Source: JARRQJ01 sp037381915
Lineage (GTDB): Bacteria > Pseudomonadota > Gammaproteobacteria > DRLM01
DNA: 64,000 nt
Assembly (NCBI GenBank): GCA_037381915.1
Contig: JARRQJ010000008.1
Span: 1-64,000 of the forward strand
Direction: 5' to 3'
Shown here: piece after piece, positions 41,161 through 52,444 of the stretch
Layout of the letters: each line of letters begins with the position of its first letter
Position numbering within the stretch: position 1 is the stretch's first letter
Position numbers and translations under genes: made by a program
The notes under the pieces: generated by a model
Database searches by the model: none
Told to the model about the DNA's origin: nothing
Seen by the model: only the letters and a program-made list of their open reading frames with translations

Positions 41161-42279
41161 CTATTCGGCGCCCACATATTCCACCACTTCCAAGCCGAAA
41201 CCGGAAATGCCGTGCATACGCTTGGGGGTCCCCAACACCCGCATCTTGCCCACGCCGATGTCCGCCAGAATCTGCGCCCCTACGCCGAAGGTCCGCAACT
41301 CCTCCTGGATGGGCAGCCGGGGAAGATGGGCACCCTGCTCCAGCAGGCGATGGTTACGCAGGTGGTCGACCAGTTCCTGTGCTTCATTAGGTTTGCGCAA
41401 CACCACCAGCACGCCGCTCTCCTCCGCGGCGATGCGTTGCAGGGCATCCCGCATCGACCAACTCACATCGTCCCGGGCGGCGCCGAACAGATCGCTCAAG
41501 GTGTCCAGCATGTGTACTCGCACCAACACCGGCGTGTCATGACGAATCTCACCCTTGACCAGCGCCAAATGGATATCTCCGCCCACCTTATCCCGATAGG
41601 CCGTCAATCGAAAGTCGCCGTACTCCGTGGCCAGACTGCTATCGCCCAGGAGTTCGACGGTCTTTTCATGCTGCATGCGGTAGTGAATCAGATCGGCGAT
41701 GGTGCCGATCTTGAGCCCATGCACCTCGGCAAAGGCCTCCAACTCCTGCCGCCGCGCCATGCTGCCGTCCTCGTTGAGGATCTCCACAATCACCGCGGCG
41801 GGCTCCAGGCCCGCCAGGCCGGCCAGGTCACAGCCCGCCTCGGTGTGACCGGCACGGGTCAGGACGCCGCCCGCCTGCGCCATCAGCGGAAAGATGTGCC
41901 CGGGTTGCACTACGGATTCCGGCTCGGCGTCGACCGCGACCGCGGCGCGGATGGTGGTGGCGCGGTCCGCGGCGGAGATGCCGGTGGTCACCCCGCGCGC
42001 CGCCTCGATGGAAACAGTGAAGTTGGTGCCATGCTTGGATTGCCGGCCGGTGACCATCAACGGCAGACGCAGGCGTTCACAGCGCTCCCGGGTCAAGGTC
42101 AGACAGATCAAGCCGCGCCCATATCGTGCCATGAAATTGATGTCCTCGGGTCGCACGCACTGCGCCGCCATCAACAGGTCACCTTCGTTTTCGCGGTCTT
42201 CATCGTCTACGATGATCACCATCTTGCCGCGACGAATATCCTCAATGATCGCGGGAACAGGTGTGAAAGATATGTTCAT
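41161..42279 (-). CDS. ribBX: RibBX: dihydroxybutanone-phosphate synthase fused to degenerate GTP cyclohydrolase II
   Basis: The first 200 residues are a complete RibB domain (DDEDRENEGDL, AGHTEAGCDLAGLAG), making 3,4-dihydroxy-2-butanone 4-phosphate for riboflavin. The carboxyl 165 residues resemble RibA (GTP cyclohydrolase II) in DIHLALVKG, VRVHMLDTLSDLFG and GVGAQILADIGV. The three zinc cysteines of RibA (normally in ECLTGD...RCDCG) are replaced, and the GRGIGL segment is absent. This is the RibBX-type hybrid known in proteobacteria, in which the second half lacks cyclohydrolase activity. A separate ribA should therefore exist elsewhere. ATG 42279 has GGAG just upstream. Confidence 0.92.
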   Translation of the reverse strand: MNISFTPVPAIIEDIRRGKMVIIVDDEDRENEGDLLMAAQCVRPEDINFMARYGRGLICLTLTRERCERLRLPLMVTGRQSKHGTNFTVSIEAARGVTTGISAADRATTIRAAVAVDAEPESVVQPGHIFPLMAQAGGVLTRAGHTEAGCDLAGLAGLEPAAVIVEILNEDGSMARRQELEAFAEVHGLKIGTIADLIHYRMQHEKTVELLGDSSLATEYGDFRLTAYRDKVGGDIHLALVKGEIRHDTPVLVRVHMLDTLSDLFGAARDDVSWSMRDALQRIAAEESGVLVVLRKPNEAQELVDHLRNHRLLEQGAHLPRLPIQEELRTFGVGAQILADIGVGKMRVLGTPKRMHGISGFGLEVVEYVGAE

Positions 42280-42369
42280 GCCATCTCCAAGCCTCAAGCG
42301 CGACGGAATCCGCCAGACCGCTGCGGCTCATGACGGATGAATCCAGCTTCAATCATCGGGCAGGCGCCA

Positions 42370-43026
42370 TTATTCATTTAAGAACCCGTGTTGCGCCAGC
42401 AACTCGCGGTTAAGGCGCCCCTCCCGCAGAGATGAATCAGCCGATAGGAGCCGTTCCGCGTAACGGGCCATCAGATCTACTTCGATGTTGACCGGCGTCC
42501 CCGCCACACACGAACCCAACGTTGTCTCCTGCTGGGTATGGGGGACGATATTCACCTCGAAAGTTGTGCGGCGCACGCTGTTGACCGTGAGGCTCACGCC
42601 GTCGATGCAGACCGAGCCCTTGGCCGCGATATACCTGGCCAGCGCCGCCGGCGCTTCGATGCTAAAGCGCAGCGATTGGCCCGCCTCCGCGCGCTGCATG
42701 ACTTCGCCCACACCGTCCACATGCCCACTCACCAGATGACCGCCCAGCGGCGTAGCCAGCGTCAAGGCCTTTTCCAGATTGACCTGGTCGTCAACCCGCA
42801 AGGATGCGAAGGTGGTACAGCCGAGGGTCTCCGCCGAGACGTCCGCGCTAAAGCCGTCTTCATGCAGGGCCACGGCGGTGAGGCACACCCCGCTCACGGC
42901 GATACTGTCTCCCGGAGCCGCCGACGTCAGATCAAGCTTGCCGCTGGCGATGCGCAGACGGGCGTCCTCACCCCGCCGGCTCAGCTGCCGCACTCTACCC
43001 GTCGCCTGTATGATACCGGTAAACAT
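42370..43026 (-). CDS. ribE: riboflavin synthase alpha subunit RibE
   Basis: Riboflavin synthase dismutates two lumazines to riboflavin. The 218-residue protein starts MFTGIIQATGRV and contains two lumazine-binding repeats, with GDSIAVSGVCLTAV and KGSVCIDGVSLTVN, and GHLVSGHVDGVG. A start 66 codons upstream is rejected because the family begins at MFTG. The ribosome binding site is weak. It lies between ribD and ribBX on the same strand. Confidence 0.96.
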   Translation of the reverse strand: MFTGIIQATGRVRQLSRRGEDARLRIASGKLDLTSAAPGDSIAVSGVCLTAVALHEDGFSADVSAETLGCTTFASLRVDDQVNLEKALTLATPLGGHLVSGHVDGVGEVMQRAEAGQSLRFSIEAPAALARYIAAKGSVCIDGVSLTVNSVRRTTFEVNIVPHTQQETTLGSCVAGTPVNIEVDLMARYAERLLSADSSLREGRLNRELLAQHGFLNE

Positions 43027-43087
43027 CTTCGTTGCTGATCGCTCGACAAAAACCGCAGGGACACATACTACCCTAAAGCCCGAACCC

Positions 43088-44227
43088 TCACATCGCGTCT
43101 CGCGGCTTTCTCGGCCGTGCGCTGATCCGCCAGTCGTTCCCGACCGCACGGATATCGCCGACATCCAGCGCCATGCAATCGGCCAGGCGTGAAAACACCG
43201 GCAGATGGAATAAACCACGCGCACCGTCCCCCATCAAAACGGGGGCCACGTAGAGAATCAGCTCGTCCACCAGACCCGCCTGCAGAAAGGCGCCGCTCAA
43301 GGTCGGCCCCGCCTCCACCCACAGCTCGTTGACCCCTTCCTGCGCCAGACGCCGCAGCACCACGGCGAGATCAACCCCCGCTGCGCCGAAGGGAGACGGC
43401 GCGTATTCCACAATCGCGCCGGCGGCCTTAAGAACCGCGGCCCGCTCTCCCGCGCCGGAGGCGAACAGCCGGGTGAGGCCGGGTTGTTTGAACATGCGGG
43501 CATCCGCGGGCATGCGCAGGCGGGAATCCAGGACAACACGCTGGGGCTGGCGGATTTCGGCTCCGCAGCCTTGCCGTTCCAGGCGCGCCGCTTCGAGCCG
43601 TGCCGTGAGAGCGGGATCATCGGCCAAAACGGTGCCGATACCGGTCAACACCGCGGAGCTGCGCGTCCGCCAATAGTGCACGTCGCGGCGTGCGGCCTCG
43701 CCGGTGATCCACTGGCTCTCGCCGTTGGCCAAGGCGGTTCGCCCGTCGACGCTCATGGCCATCTTACAACGCACCCACGGCAAGCCGCGGCGCATGCGCC
43801 GGATATATCCGGGGTTGAGGCGTTCCGCCTCGCTGTGCAGTATTCCCCTCTCCACCCGGATGCCCGCACGCGCCAGCCGCGCCAGACCCTCGCCCGCCAC
43901 GCGGGGGTCGGGGTCCTCCATAGCCGTCACCACCCTGGACACGCCCGCGGCGATCAAGGCGTCTGCACAGGGAGGGGTACGCCCATGATGACAACAGGGT
44001 TCCAGCGTCACATAGACCTCCGCCCCCCGGGCACGCTCCCCCGCCTGGCGCAGAGCGTGCACCTCGGCATGCGGTTCGCCGGCGCGGCAATGCCAGCCCT
44101 CGCCGACAATCTCGCCGCCGCGCACCACGACGCAGCCGACCCGGGGATTGGGGTCGGTGGTAAACAGGCCGCGCTCCGCCAATCGCAGGGCACGGGCCAT
44201 CAACTCAATGTCGGCGGTGTCGGTCAT
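43088..44227 (-). CDS. ribD: bifunctional riboflavin deaminase/reductase RibD
   Basis: RibD deaminates and then reduces the pyrimidine intermediate from GTP. The 379-residue protein has the zinc deaminase motifs GEPHAEVHALRQAGERARG (HAE) and TLEPCCHHGRTPPCADAL (PCxxxGRTPPC) in the first 145 residues. The reductase domain follows (RCKMAMSVDGRTALANGES, ELWVEAGPTLSGAFL). It lies after nrdR with a 70-base gap, and starts the rib genes of the cluster. Confidence 0.96.
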   Translation of the reverse strand: MTDTADIELMARALRLAERGLFTTDPNPRVGCVVVRGGEIVGEGWHCRAGEPHAEVHALRQAGERARGAEVYVTLEPCCHHGRTPPCADALIAAGVSRVVTAMEDPDPRVAGEGLARLARAGIRVERGILHSEAERLNPGYIRRMRRGLPWVRCKMAMSVDGRTALANGESQWITGEAARRDVHYWRTRSSAVLTGIGTVLADDPALTARLEAARLERQGCGAEIRQPQRVVLDSRLRMPADARMFKQPGLTRLFASGAGERAAVLKAAGAIVEYAPSPFGAAGVDLAVVLRRLAQEGVNELWVEAGPTLSGAFLQAGLVDELILYVAPVLMGDGARGLFHLPVFSRLADCMALDVGDIRAVGNDWRISARPRKPRDAM

Positions 44228-44297
44228 TACGGATCAGCGGGCACGCAAACGCATTTTTGTCGCGCCCTGAGGACGCCGTTTGCGAGAATCTGGTTCC

Positions 44298-44825
44298 TCA
44301 TTCCGATGAAGATTTGCGTTTGGCGCGCGCCTCGGGCAACAGCGGTATTTGTTGGCTGGTGAATTCGGGCGGCGGCGAGTTCTGCAAGCGTTCGATCTCC
44401 TCCCGAAAGGCGTTCACATCCTGGAAGCTGCGATAGACGGAGGCAAAGCGCACGTAAGCCACCTCGTCCAAGGCGCGCAACTCTTCCATCACCCATTCCC
44501 CCAAGACCCGGGCGCGCACTTCTCGCTCGCCGCTGGCGCGCAACCGGTGTATGAGCCGGGCCATGCTCTCCTCGACCCGCTCGATTGCCACAGGACGCTT
44601 CTCCAAGGCCCGCAACATCCCGCCACGCAGCTTGTTTTCGTCAAAGGGTTCGCGCCGTCCGTCGCCCTTGACGATGGCCGGCAGGGCCAGTTCCGCGGTT
44701 TCAAACGTCGTGAACCGTTCGGCGCATTGGGCGCACTCGCGGCGGCGGCGCACCGAATGCCCTTCACTCGCAAGGCGAGAATCGATGACCTTGGTATCCT
44801 CAGCCCCGCAAAATGGACAGCGCAT
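44298..44825 (-). CDS. nrdR: transcriptional repressor NrdR
   Basis: NrdR is a zinc-ribbon/ATP-cone regulator that represses ribonucleotide reductase genes. The 175-residue protein has MRCPFCG with CAQCAERF (CxxC pair), followed by RRRRECA and an ATP-cone (VKGDGRREPFDENKLRGG). It starts at ATG 44825; an upstream in-frame start adds no family sequence. The tail after residue 150 (RAKRKSSSE) is longer than usual. It lies between glyA and ribD, as in many gammaproteobacteria. Confidence 0.95.
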   Translation of the reverse strand: MRCPFCGAEDTKVIDSRLASEGHSVRRRRECAQCAERFTTFETAELALPAIVKGDGRREPFDENKLRGGMLRALEKRPVAIERVEESMARLIHRLRASGEREVRARVLGEWVMEELRALDEVAYVRFASVYRSFQDVNAFREEIERLQNSPPPEFTSQQIPLLPEARAKRKSSSE

Positions 44826-44894
44826 GATGGCTACGCCCCTGTACCGCGCCGTTCGCCCGCACCGCTGAAACCCGGTGGCGGGCGTGGGGCGCAA

Positions 44895-46151
44895 TCATTG
44901 CTGATACACCGGAAGGCGGCGGGTGATCTCCGATACCTGGCTGCGCACCCGGTCGACCACAGCGGCATCCGCGATATTATCCAGGATATCGCAGATCCAG
45001 CCGGCCAATTCCCGCGACTCCCGCACCTTGAAACCGCGCGTGGTAATGGCCGGCGTACCGATACGGATGCCGCTGGTGACGAAGGGCGAACGCGGATCAT
45101 TCGGTACGGCATTTTTGTTGACGGTGATATGGGCCGCGCCCAGGGCCGCCTCCGCATCCTTGCCGGTAATCTCCTTGTCGATGAGATCCACCAGGAACAG
45201 GTGATTGTCCGTGCCGCCGGAGACGATCCTATAACCGCGGTCCATCATCACCTCGGCCATGCCCCGGGAATTCTCCAGCACCTGACCTTGGTACACCTTG
45301 AAATCCGGCTGCAAGGCCTCCTTGAAGGCCACCGCCTTGGCCGCGATGACGTGCATCAACGGCCCGCCCTGGCTGCCGGGAAACACCATGGAATTGAGTT
45401 TCTTCTCCACCTCCGGATTGGCGCGCGCCATGATCAAACCGCCCCGGGGACCGCGCAGGGTCTTATGGGTCGTGGTGGTGGTGATGTCCGCGATCTCCAC
45501 CGGGCTGGGATAGATTCCTGCGGCGATCAGGCCCGCCACGTGGGCGATGTCGACGAACAGGTAGGCGCCGACCTCGTCGGCAACGGCGCGAAACCGCGCC
45601 CAATCCACCACCCGGGAGTAAGCGCTGAAGCCGGCGACGATCATCTTCGGCCGGTGTTCCCGGGCCAGCCGCTCCACCTGTGCATAATCGATCTCACCGC
45701 TGTCGACGTCCAGGCCGTATTGAACGGCATCGTACAGCTTCCCGGAAAAATTCACCTTGGCCCCGTGGGTTAAGTGCCCGCCGTGCGCCAGACTCATCCC
45801 CAGGATGGCGTCCCCCGGGTTGAGCAGCGCCATATATACGGCGGCATTGGCCTGGGAACCTGAATGGGGCTGGACATTCACATAGGCGGCACCGAACAGC
45901 TCCTTGGCGCGGTCGATGGCCAATTGCTCGGCCACATCCACGAACTCACAGCCGCCGTAATAGCGCTTGCCCGGATAGCCCTCGGCATATTTATTAGTCA
46001 GAACAGATCCTTGCGCCTCCAACACCCGTGGACTTGCATAATTCTCCGAGGCAATGAGTTCAATATGCTGTTCCTGACGCTGCATTTCCTCAGTCATGGC
46101 GGTCCACAACTCGTCATCGAACCCGGCAATCCGCATGTCTCGTGAAAACAT
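44895..46151 (-). CDS. glyA: serine hydroxymethyltransferase GlyA
   Basis: GlyA interconverts serine and glycine with tetrahydrofolate, the main source of one-carbon units. The 418-residue PLP enzyme has HIELIASENYASPRVLEAQGS, YPGKRYYGGCEFVD, the PLP Lys in TTTTHKTLRGPRGGLI and a normal carboxyl end. MFSRDM at the amino end is usual for gammaproteobacterial GlyA and supports the start. It heads the glyA-nrdR-rib run. Confidence 0.97.
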   Translation of the reverse strand: MFSRDMRIAGFDDELWTAMTEEMQRQEQHIELIASENYASPRVLEAQGSVLTNKYAEGYPGKRYYGGCEFVDVAEQLAIDRAKELFGAAYVNVQPHSGSQANAAVYMALLNPGDAILGMSLAHGGHLTHGAKVNFSGKLYDAVQYGLDVDSGEIDYAQVERLAREHRPKMIVAGFSAYSRVVDWARFRAVADEVGAYLFVDIAHVAGLIAAGIYPSPVEIADITTTTTHKTLRGPRGGLIMARANPEVEKKLNSMVFPGSQGGPLMHVIAAKAVAFKEALQPDFKVYQGQVLENSRGMAEVMMDRGYRIVSGGTDNHLFLVDLIDKEITGKDAEAALGAAHITVNKNAVPNDPRSPFVTSGIRIGTPAITTRGFKVRESRELAGWICDILDNIADAAVVDRVRSQVSEITRRLPVYQQ

Positions 46152-46625
46152 TATTCTCCCACCTGATAGATAGTTACCACAGACTGAAAAGGGTCAAAGC
46201 ATACCCGATTTCCGTTCTGGATGCAGTAGACAAAATACGGATACCCGGGGGGATTTTCCATTTCACCGCAGGGCGCCGGGACAAGGATGCGACGGCCGTG
46301 GATTCCGTGATATAGTAAATTCTAATTTTCCGGTTGCATCGGGGAAAACGGCCTGCAATGGCGGGTAAACACAAGCCCGAACGGTCCTTGCAAGACCACC
46401 GGTAAGATAAACGTAATAGACAAGAATGCGAACTCTCTGATATTCAGAGGCATGGTCTCGGAATTTCTCGCGCAATCCAAAGCCGTTTGAATGAGGCCCG
46501 AATCCCTGTGGAGCAGAGAGGATAGTGTTTTGCCCGCTTAGTTTAAATGTACACCTGCCGGCGGTGCCCAAGCGACGCATGTCCCGGCTATAGCAACATG
46601 GACGTAAATGAAGGAGAACAATTCC
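46152..46625. other. divergent intergenic region, glyA / diguanylate cyclase
   Basis: These 474 bases separate divergent genes and must hold both promoters. One short dyad is visible, CTCTGA-TAT-TCAGAG at 46435-46449. No RNA gene, riboswitch or coding sequence was recognised, although purR- or metR-type control of glyA would be expected from other bacteria. Confidence 0.5.
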
Positions 46626-48020
46626 ATGTTGCCCGAGGCTAGAGACAACATCATAATCCCAAGCGTCACCAGCAAGATATTGCGCTTGCTCGACTCGCTT
46701 AAGCGCAGCGAGGGCGGCGCGTCCATCTATAACTACATCGAACAGGTCATCCGTGAAACCGAGACGACGTGCCATCAGGTAGAACATGCCTACGCAAACG
46801 TCTTGACGCTGTTGCTGGACACCCTGGCCAAGCAATTGCCCGACGGTTCGCCATTGCAGGTGCAGCTAAAGCTGCTGGAATTGCGCCTGCTCCCGCCCCT
46901 TGCCCCGGCGGACCTGAGAAACCTTCAAGACTTTATGACCTTGCACAGCGATACCTTCGCCCACGGCGCCGAAGAGGCCGGCGATATCATCGAACACGCG
47001 CTCTCCCCTTTATTGTCCAGTTTCAAAATCCGCGAAGCGGCGGCGCGTCCCGCCGGCGTAGAAACCCCCGTCAAAGAGGCGCCGACGAACGAAGCGCCGC
47101 CTGAGAAAGAGACACCCGCCCCGGCCGTCCCCGAGGCGCCCACCCGGCAGGACCATGAGCCGGAGCGCCGCGTCGATCTGTCCTATCGCCGCCACTTGGA
47201 TGAGAAGCGCCAAGGCATACAGCGCATCCAGCATGCCCTGGCGCAACAAGTTACCGCGTCCATAAAATTATCGCAGGATTTTGGCAACCTGTTGGACCGC
47301 CAGCATCAGTCCTTGCAGCAGGCCAACAGCCAACAGGATCTGGAGGCCGCGAAGCAGCGCCTCATTCAAGACACGGAAAGACTGCTGGAAGGACATCGCA
47401 TGCTGTCGACCAAGCTCGACGAGACCCACAACTATCTGCGGGTAATCGAGGCGGACAGCCAGCAATTGAGCGATGAACTGACGCGCATTCACCTGCTCAG
47501 CCTCACCGACGATCTCACCGGCCTGCCCAATCGCCGCGCGTTCATGCGCCGTCTGCAAGACGAGGTCGGCCGGGTGCAGCGCTACGGCAATCCCTTGTCG
47601 CTGGCCCTGATCGACCTGGACGGCTTCAAGGCCGTCAACGACAAATTCGGCCACGCCGCCGGCGACGAAGTACTGCGCGTGTTTTCGGGAGAAATCCTGT
47701 CCATCTTCCGCCACCACGACCTGGTAGCCCGTTACGGCGGGGAGGAGTTCGCGGTGCTGCTGCCCAATACCCATATCGAGGGGGCCTTGCGGGCGTTGCG
47801 CAAGGTTCAGAAGCGCGCGGAAGAGACCAGCTTCCAGCAAGGCGGATCGACCCTGCCGCTGCCTTCCTTTTCGGCGGGCCTCAGCCTCTACCGGCCCGGC
47901 GAAACCCCGGAGAATTTCATTCAGCGCGCGGATCACGCCATGTACCGGGCGAAGCGGCTGGGACGCAACCGCATTGAATCGGATCAAGCGGATAGCGCCA
48001 CCCCGTCTTCCATCTCCTAG
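46626..48020 (+). CDS. cytoplasmic GGDEF diguanylate cyclase
   Basis: The 464-residue protein has no membrane segment. Residues 1-135 are helical and unassigned, 140-180 are a Pro/Glu/Ala-rich linker, and 195-290 form a long coiled coil. A GGDEF domain with GGEEF at 371-375 ends it (LTDDLTGLPNRRAF, DLDGFKAVNDKFGH). The inhibitory site RHHD (362-365) is present, so product feedback is likely. It should make cyclic-di-GMP. The ATG at 46626 is chosen because AAGGAG (46611-46616) lies 9 bases before it; an ATG at 46608 has the site after it. The layout resembles soluble cyclases controlled by an amino-terminal helical sensor. Confidence 0.9.
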   Translation: MLPEARDNIIIPSVTSKILRLLDSLKRSEGGASIYNYIEQVIRETETTCHQVEHAYANVLTLLLDTLAKQLPDGSPLQVQLKLLELRLLPPLAPADLRNLQDFMTLHSDTFAHGAEEAGDIIEHALSPLLSSFKIREAAARPAGVETPVKEAPTNEAPPEKETPAPAVPEAPTRQDHEPERRVDLSYRRHLDEKRQGIQRIQHALAQQVTASIKLSQDFGNLLDRQHQSLQQANSQQDLEAAKQRLIQDTERLLEGHRMLSTKLDETHNYLRVIEADSQQLSDELTRIHLLSLTDDLTGLPNRRAFMRRLQDEVGRVQRYGNPLSLALIDLDGFKAVNDKFGHAAGDEVLRVFSGEILSIFRHHDLVARYGGEEFAVLLPNTHIEGALRALRKVQKRAEETSFQQGGSTLPLPSFSAGLSLYRPGETPENFIQRADHAMYRAKRLGRNRIESDQADSATPSSIS

Positions 48021-48068
48021 CCTGAATCGGCGCGGCCGTCGCACCGCGCACGGCCTCCTCGCTTCACC

Positions 48069-49013
48069 TCAGGGACGAGCGTCGAGGTCCGCGCCCTCCT
48101 TCTTGACCGGCATCAGATCGGCCTTGCTCACCCCCAGCCACAAGGCGCTGGCGCTGGCTACGTAGATCGAAGAAAAGGTGCCGATGATGATGCCGACCAC
48201 CAAGGCGATGGAGAAATTACGGATCAAGCTGCCGCCGAGAAACAACAAGGCGAGCACCGCCAGCAGGGTGACCACGGAAGTGATGGTCGTGCGGGACAAG
48301 GTCTGATTGATGGCGGCGTTCATGGCCGTAACCGGGTCCGCCTTGCGCATCTTGCGGAAATTCTCGCGGATGCGGTCGAACACCACTACCGTATCGTTCA
48401 CCGAATAGCCGATCACCGCCAATACCGCCGCCAACACGGTAAGGTCGAATTCCAGGCCAGTGACCGAAAACAGGCCCACGGTAATGACGACATCGTGGAG
48501 CGTGGCGACGATCGCCCCCAAAGCAAACCGCCATTCAAAGCGGATCATCACGTAGATGAAGATCCCCAGCAGTGCCACCAGAATCGCTAATCCGCCGTCG
48601 GTGGCCAATTCGTCGCCCACCTGCGGCCCGACGAATTCCACCCGGCGCTGCTCCACGGCATTTCCCGCGCTCTCCTGACGCAGGGCGCTCAGGATCTCAG
48701 TACTCACTTGGGCGCTCTTGCCGTTCTTCCCCGGCGGGACCCGAATCAACACATCATTGGCCGTCCCGAAATACTGCACGACCACCTTTTCAAAACCGGC
48801 TTTTTCCAGCGCGCCGCGCACCGTATTGAGTTCCACCGGCTGCTGATACTTCACCTCGACTATAATGCCGCCGGTAAAGTCGATACCGAAATTGAAACCG
48901 CGGACAACGAACGACACGATGGATACCAGGGCCAGCGTTATGGACACCACCATCGCCACGCGGCGTTTGCCCATAAAATCCCAATTGACGTTTACCAGGG
49001 AAAATCCAGCCAT
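48069..49013 (-). CDS. secF: protein translocase subunit SecF
   Basis: SecF with SecD uses proton motive force to help Sec-dependent protein export. The 314-residue protein has six membrane helices and the RND-type motifs GIDFTGGIIVEVKY and IGYSVNDTVVVFDRIREN. It follows secD after 10 bases. The length is normal for a gammaproteobacterial SecF. Confidence 0.96.
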   Translation of the reverse strand: MAGFSLVNVNWDFMGKRRVAMVVSITLALVSIVSFVVRGFNFGIDFTGGIIVEVKYQQPVELNTVRGALEKAGFEKVVVQYFGTANDVLIRVPPGKNGKSAQVSTEILSALRQESAGNAVEQRRVEFVGPQVGDELATDGGLAILVALLGIFIYVMIRFEWRFALGAIVATLHDVVITVGLFSVTGLEFDLTVLAAVLAVIGYSVNDTVVVFDRIRENFRKMRKADPVTAMNAAINQTLSRTTITSVVTLLAVLALLFLGGSLIRNFSIALVVGIIIGTFSSIYVASASALWLGVSKADLMPVKKEGADLDARP

Positions 49014-49023
49014 TAGAGCATCC

Positions 49024-50883
<1,860 letters not shown>

Positions 50884-50927
50884 AACGGGGTATATTTTCC
50901 GGCTGTGCGACCTGCGGTGAAGCGGCC

Positions 50928-51257
50928 TTAGCCTTTCGCTGTCCCCTTCGGCACCAGGGATGTCACGGCGCTCTTCTGCACCTTGACCCGTACCCCTTCG
51001 GCGATCTCGACGGTGATGAAGCTCTCTCCCACCTCGGTGATCCTGCCCAGCAGGCCGCCGCTGGTCACGACCTCATCGTTCTTGGCCAGGGTCTCGACCA
51101 TCTTGCGATGTTCCTTGGCACGCTTCATTTGCGGACGGATCAACAGGAAATAAAACAAGATGAAGATAACGATGAGCGGTACAAACCCCATCAGACCGGC
51201 ATCCTGGGGCGCGGCAGGCGCGGCGTCCGCCCAGGCATCGGATATGAACAAACTCAT
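50928..51257 (-). CDS. yajC: preprotein translocase accessory subunit YajC
   Basis: YajC is a single-span inner-membrane protein associated with SecDF. The 109-residue product has one helix (FVPLIVIFILFYFLLIRPQ) followed by the family motif KRAKEHRKMVETLAKNDEVVTSGG and GRITEVGESFITVEIAEGVRV. It lies between tgt and secD as usual. Confidence 0.94.
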   Translation of the reverse strand: MSLFISDAWADAAPAAPQDAGLMGFVPLIVIFILFYFLLIRPQMKRAKEHRKMVETLAKNDEVVTSGGLLGRITEVGESFITVEIAEGVRVKVQKSAVTSLVPKGTAKG

Positions 51258-51328
51258 GGCAAACCCTTTTGTCTTTTTCGGTAACTTGGCATCAGGTCTC
51301 CGCTCCCGGAGACCGCGAAAGGCCGCTA

Positions 51329-52444
51329 TTATGACACAGCCGGATCGCTTTGCACGCGTCGCCCATAAAAATCCCGCACATAGGCCTCCAAGCCCCCCGC
51401 CGCAATGGCATCACGCAGCTCCCGCATCAGCGTCTGGTAATAGAAGAGGTTATGGAGCGTATTGAGGCGCGCGCCCAGGATTTCATTGCACTGATCGAGG
51501 TGGCGCAGATAGGCCCGGCTGTAATGGCGGCAGGTATAGCAGCCGCAGTCTTCATCCAAAGGACGCGGATCATCGCGGTAGCGGGCGTTACGGATGCGAA
51601 TCTCCCCACCCCTTATGAATAAATGACCATTGCGGGCGTTGCGGGTGGGCATGACACAGTCGAACATGTCGATGCCGCACCGCACCGCCTCGACAATATC
51701 CTCCGGCGTCCCTACCCCCATAAGGTACCGGGGATTATCCCCCGGCAGCGCGGGGGTAATCTGGGTGAGGATGCGCCGCATATCCGCTTTCGGCTCCCCC
51801 ACCGACAAACCGCCCAGGGCATAGCCGTCGAAACCGATCTCCAATAACCCGGCCAGGGACGCTTCCCGCAGTGATTCGTGCATGCCGCCCTGGATGATAC
51901 CGAACAGCGCCGCCGGATTATCGCCGTGGGCGTCGCGACTGCGTCGCGCCCAGCGCAGGGACAACTCCATCGAGGCTCGGGCTTGGCGTTCGTCGGCGGG
52001 ATAGGGCGTGCATTCATCGAAGATCATCACGACATCCGCCCCCAAAGCCCGTTGCACCGCCATGGATTCCTCCGGCCCGAGGAACACCGGGTCACCGTTC
52101 ACCGGCGAACGGAACGATACCCCGCGCTCCTCGAGCCTGCGCAATTCCCCGAGGCTGAAGACCTGAAAGCCGCCTGAATCGGTGAGGATGGGTCCTTGCC
52201 AGTGCATGAAATCATGGAGATCGCCGTGGGCGCGGATGATGTCGGTCCCGGGGCGCAGCATCAGATGGAAGGTGTTGCCGAGAATGATCTCCGTCCCGAG
52301 TTTGCGCAGTTCCTCCGGGGTCATGGCCTTGACCGTCCCATAGGTACCCACCGGCATGAAGGCCGGGGTTTCCACACTGCCGCGGCGGAAGATCATTCGC
52401 CCGCGCCGGGCGGCACCATCGCTTGCCAACAATTCAAAGCGCAT
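51329..52444 (-). CDS. tgt: queuine tRNA-ribosyltransferase Tgt
   Basis: Tgt swaps guanine-34 for preQ1 in tRNAs with GUN anticodons. The 371-residue protein has the catalytic Asp regions (LTDSGGFQVFSLG, MFDCVMPTRNARNG) and the zinc site CGCYTCRHYSRAYLRHL (CxCxxC...H). Its start overlaps the queA end by 11 bases, so the two queuosine genes are coupled. Confidence 0.97.
   Translation of the reverse strand: MRFELLASDGAARRGRMIFRRGSVETPAFMPVGTYGTVKAMTPEELRKLGTEIILGNTFHLMLRPGTDIIRAHGDLHDFMHWQGPILTDSGGFQVFSLGELRRLEERGVSFRSPVNGDPVFLGPEESMAVQRALGADVVMIFDECTPYPADERQARASMELSLRWARRSRDAHGDNPAALFGIIQGGMHESLREASLAGLLEIGFDGYALGGLSVGEPKADMRRILTQITPALPGDNPRYLMGVGTPEDIVEAVRCGIDMFDCVMPTRNARNGHLFIRGGEIRIRNARYRDDPRPLDEDCGCYTCRHYSRAYLRHLDQCNEILGARLNTLHNLFYYQTLMRELRDAIAAGGLEAYVRDFYGRRVQSDPAVS

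Noticed and set aside
41120..44297. FMN riboswitch in the rib gene cluster
   Set aside because: No leader longer than about 90 bases exists before ribBX, ribE or ribD and no RFN-like conserved blocks were seen.
48021..48068. GC-rich inverted repeat between the cyclase and secF as terminator
   Set aside because: GGCCGT/ACGGCC is only 6 bp and lacks a T-tract in either direction.
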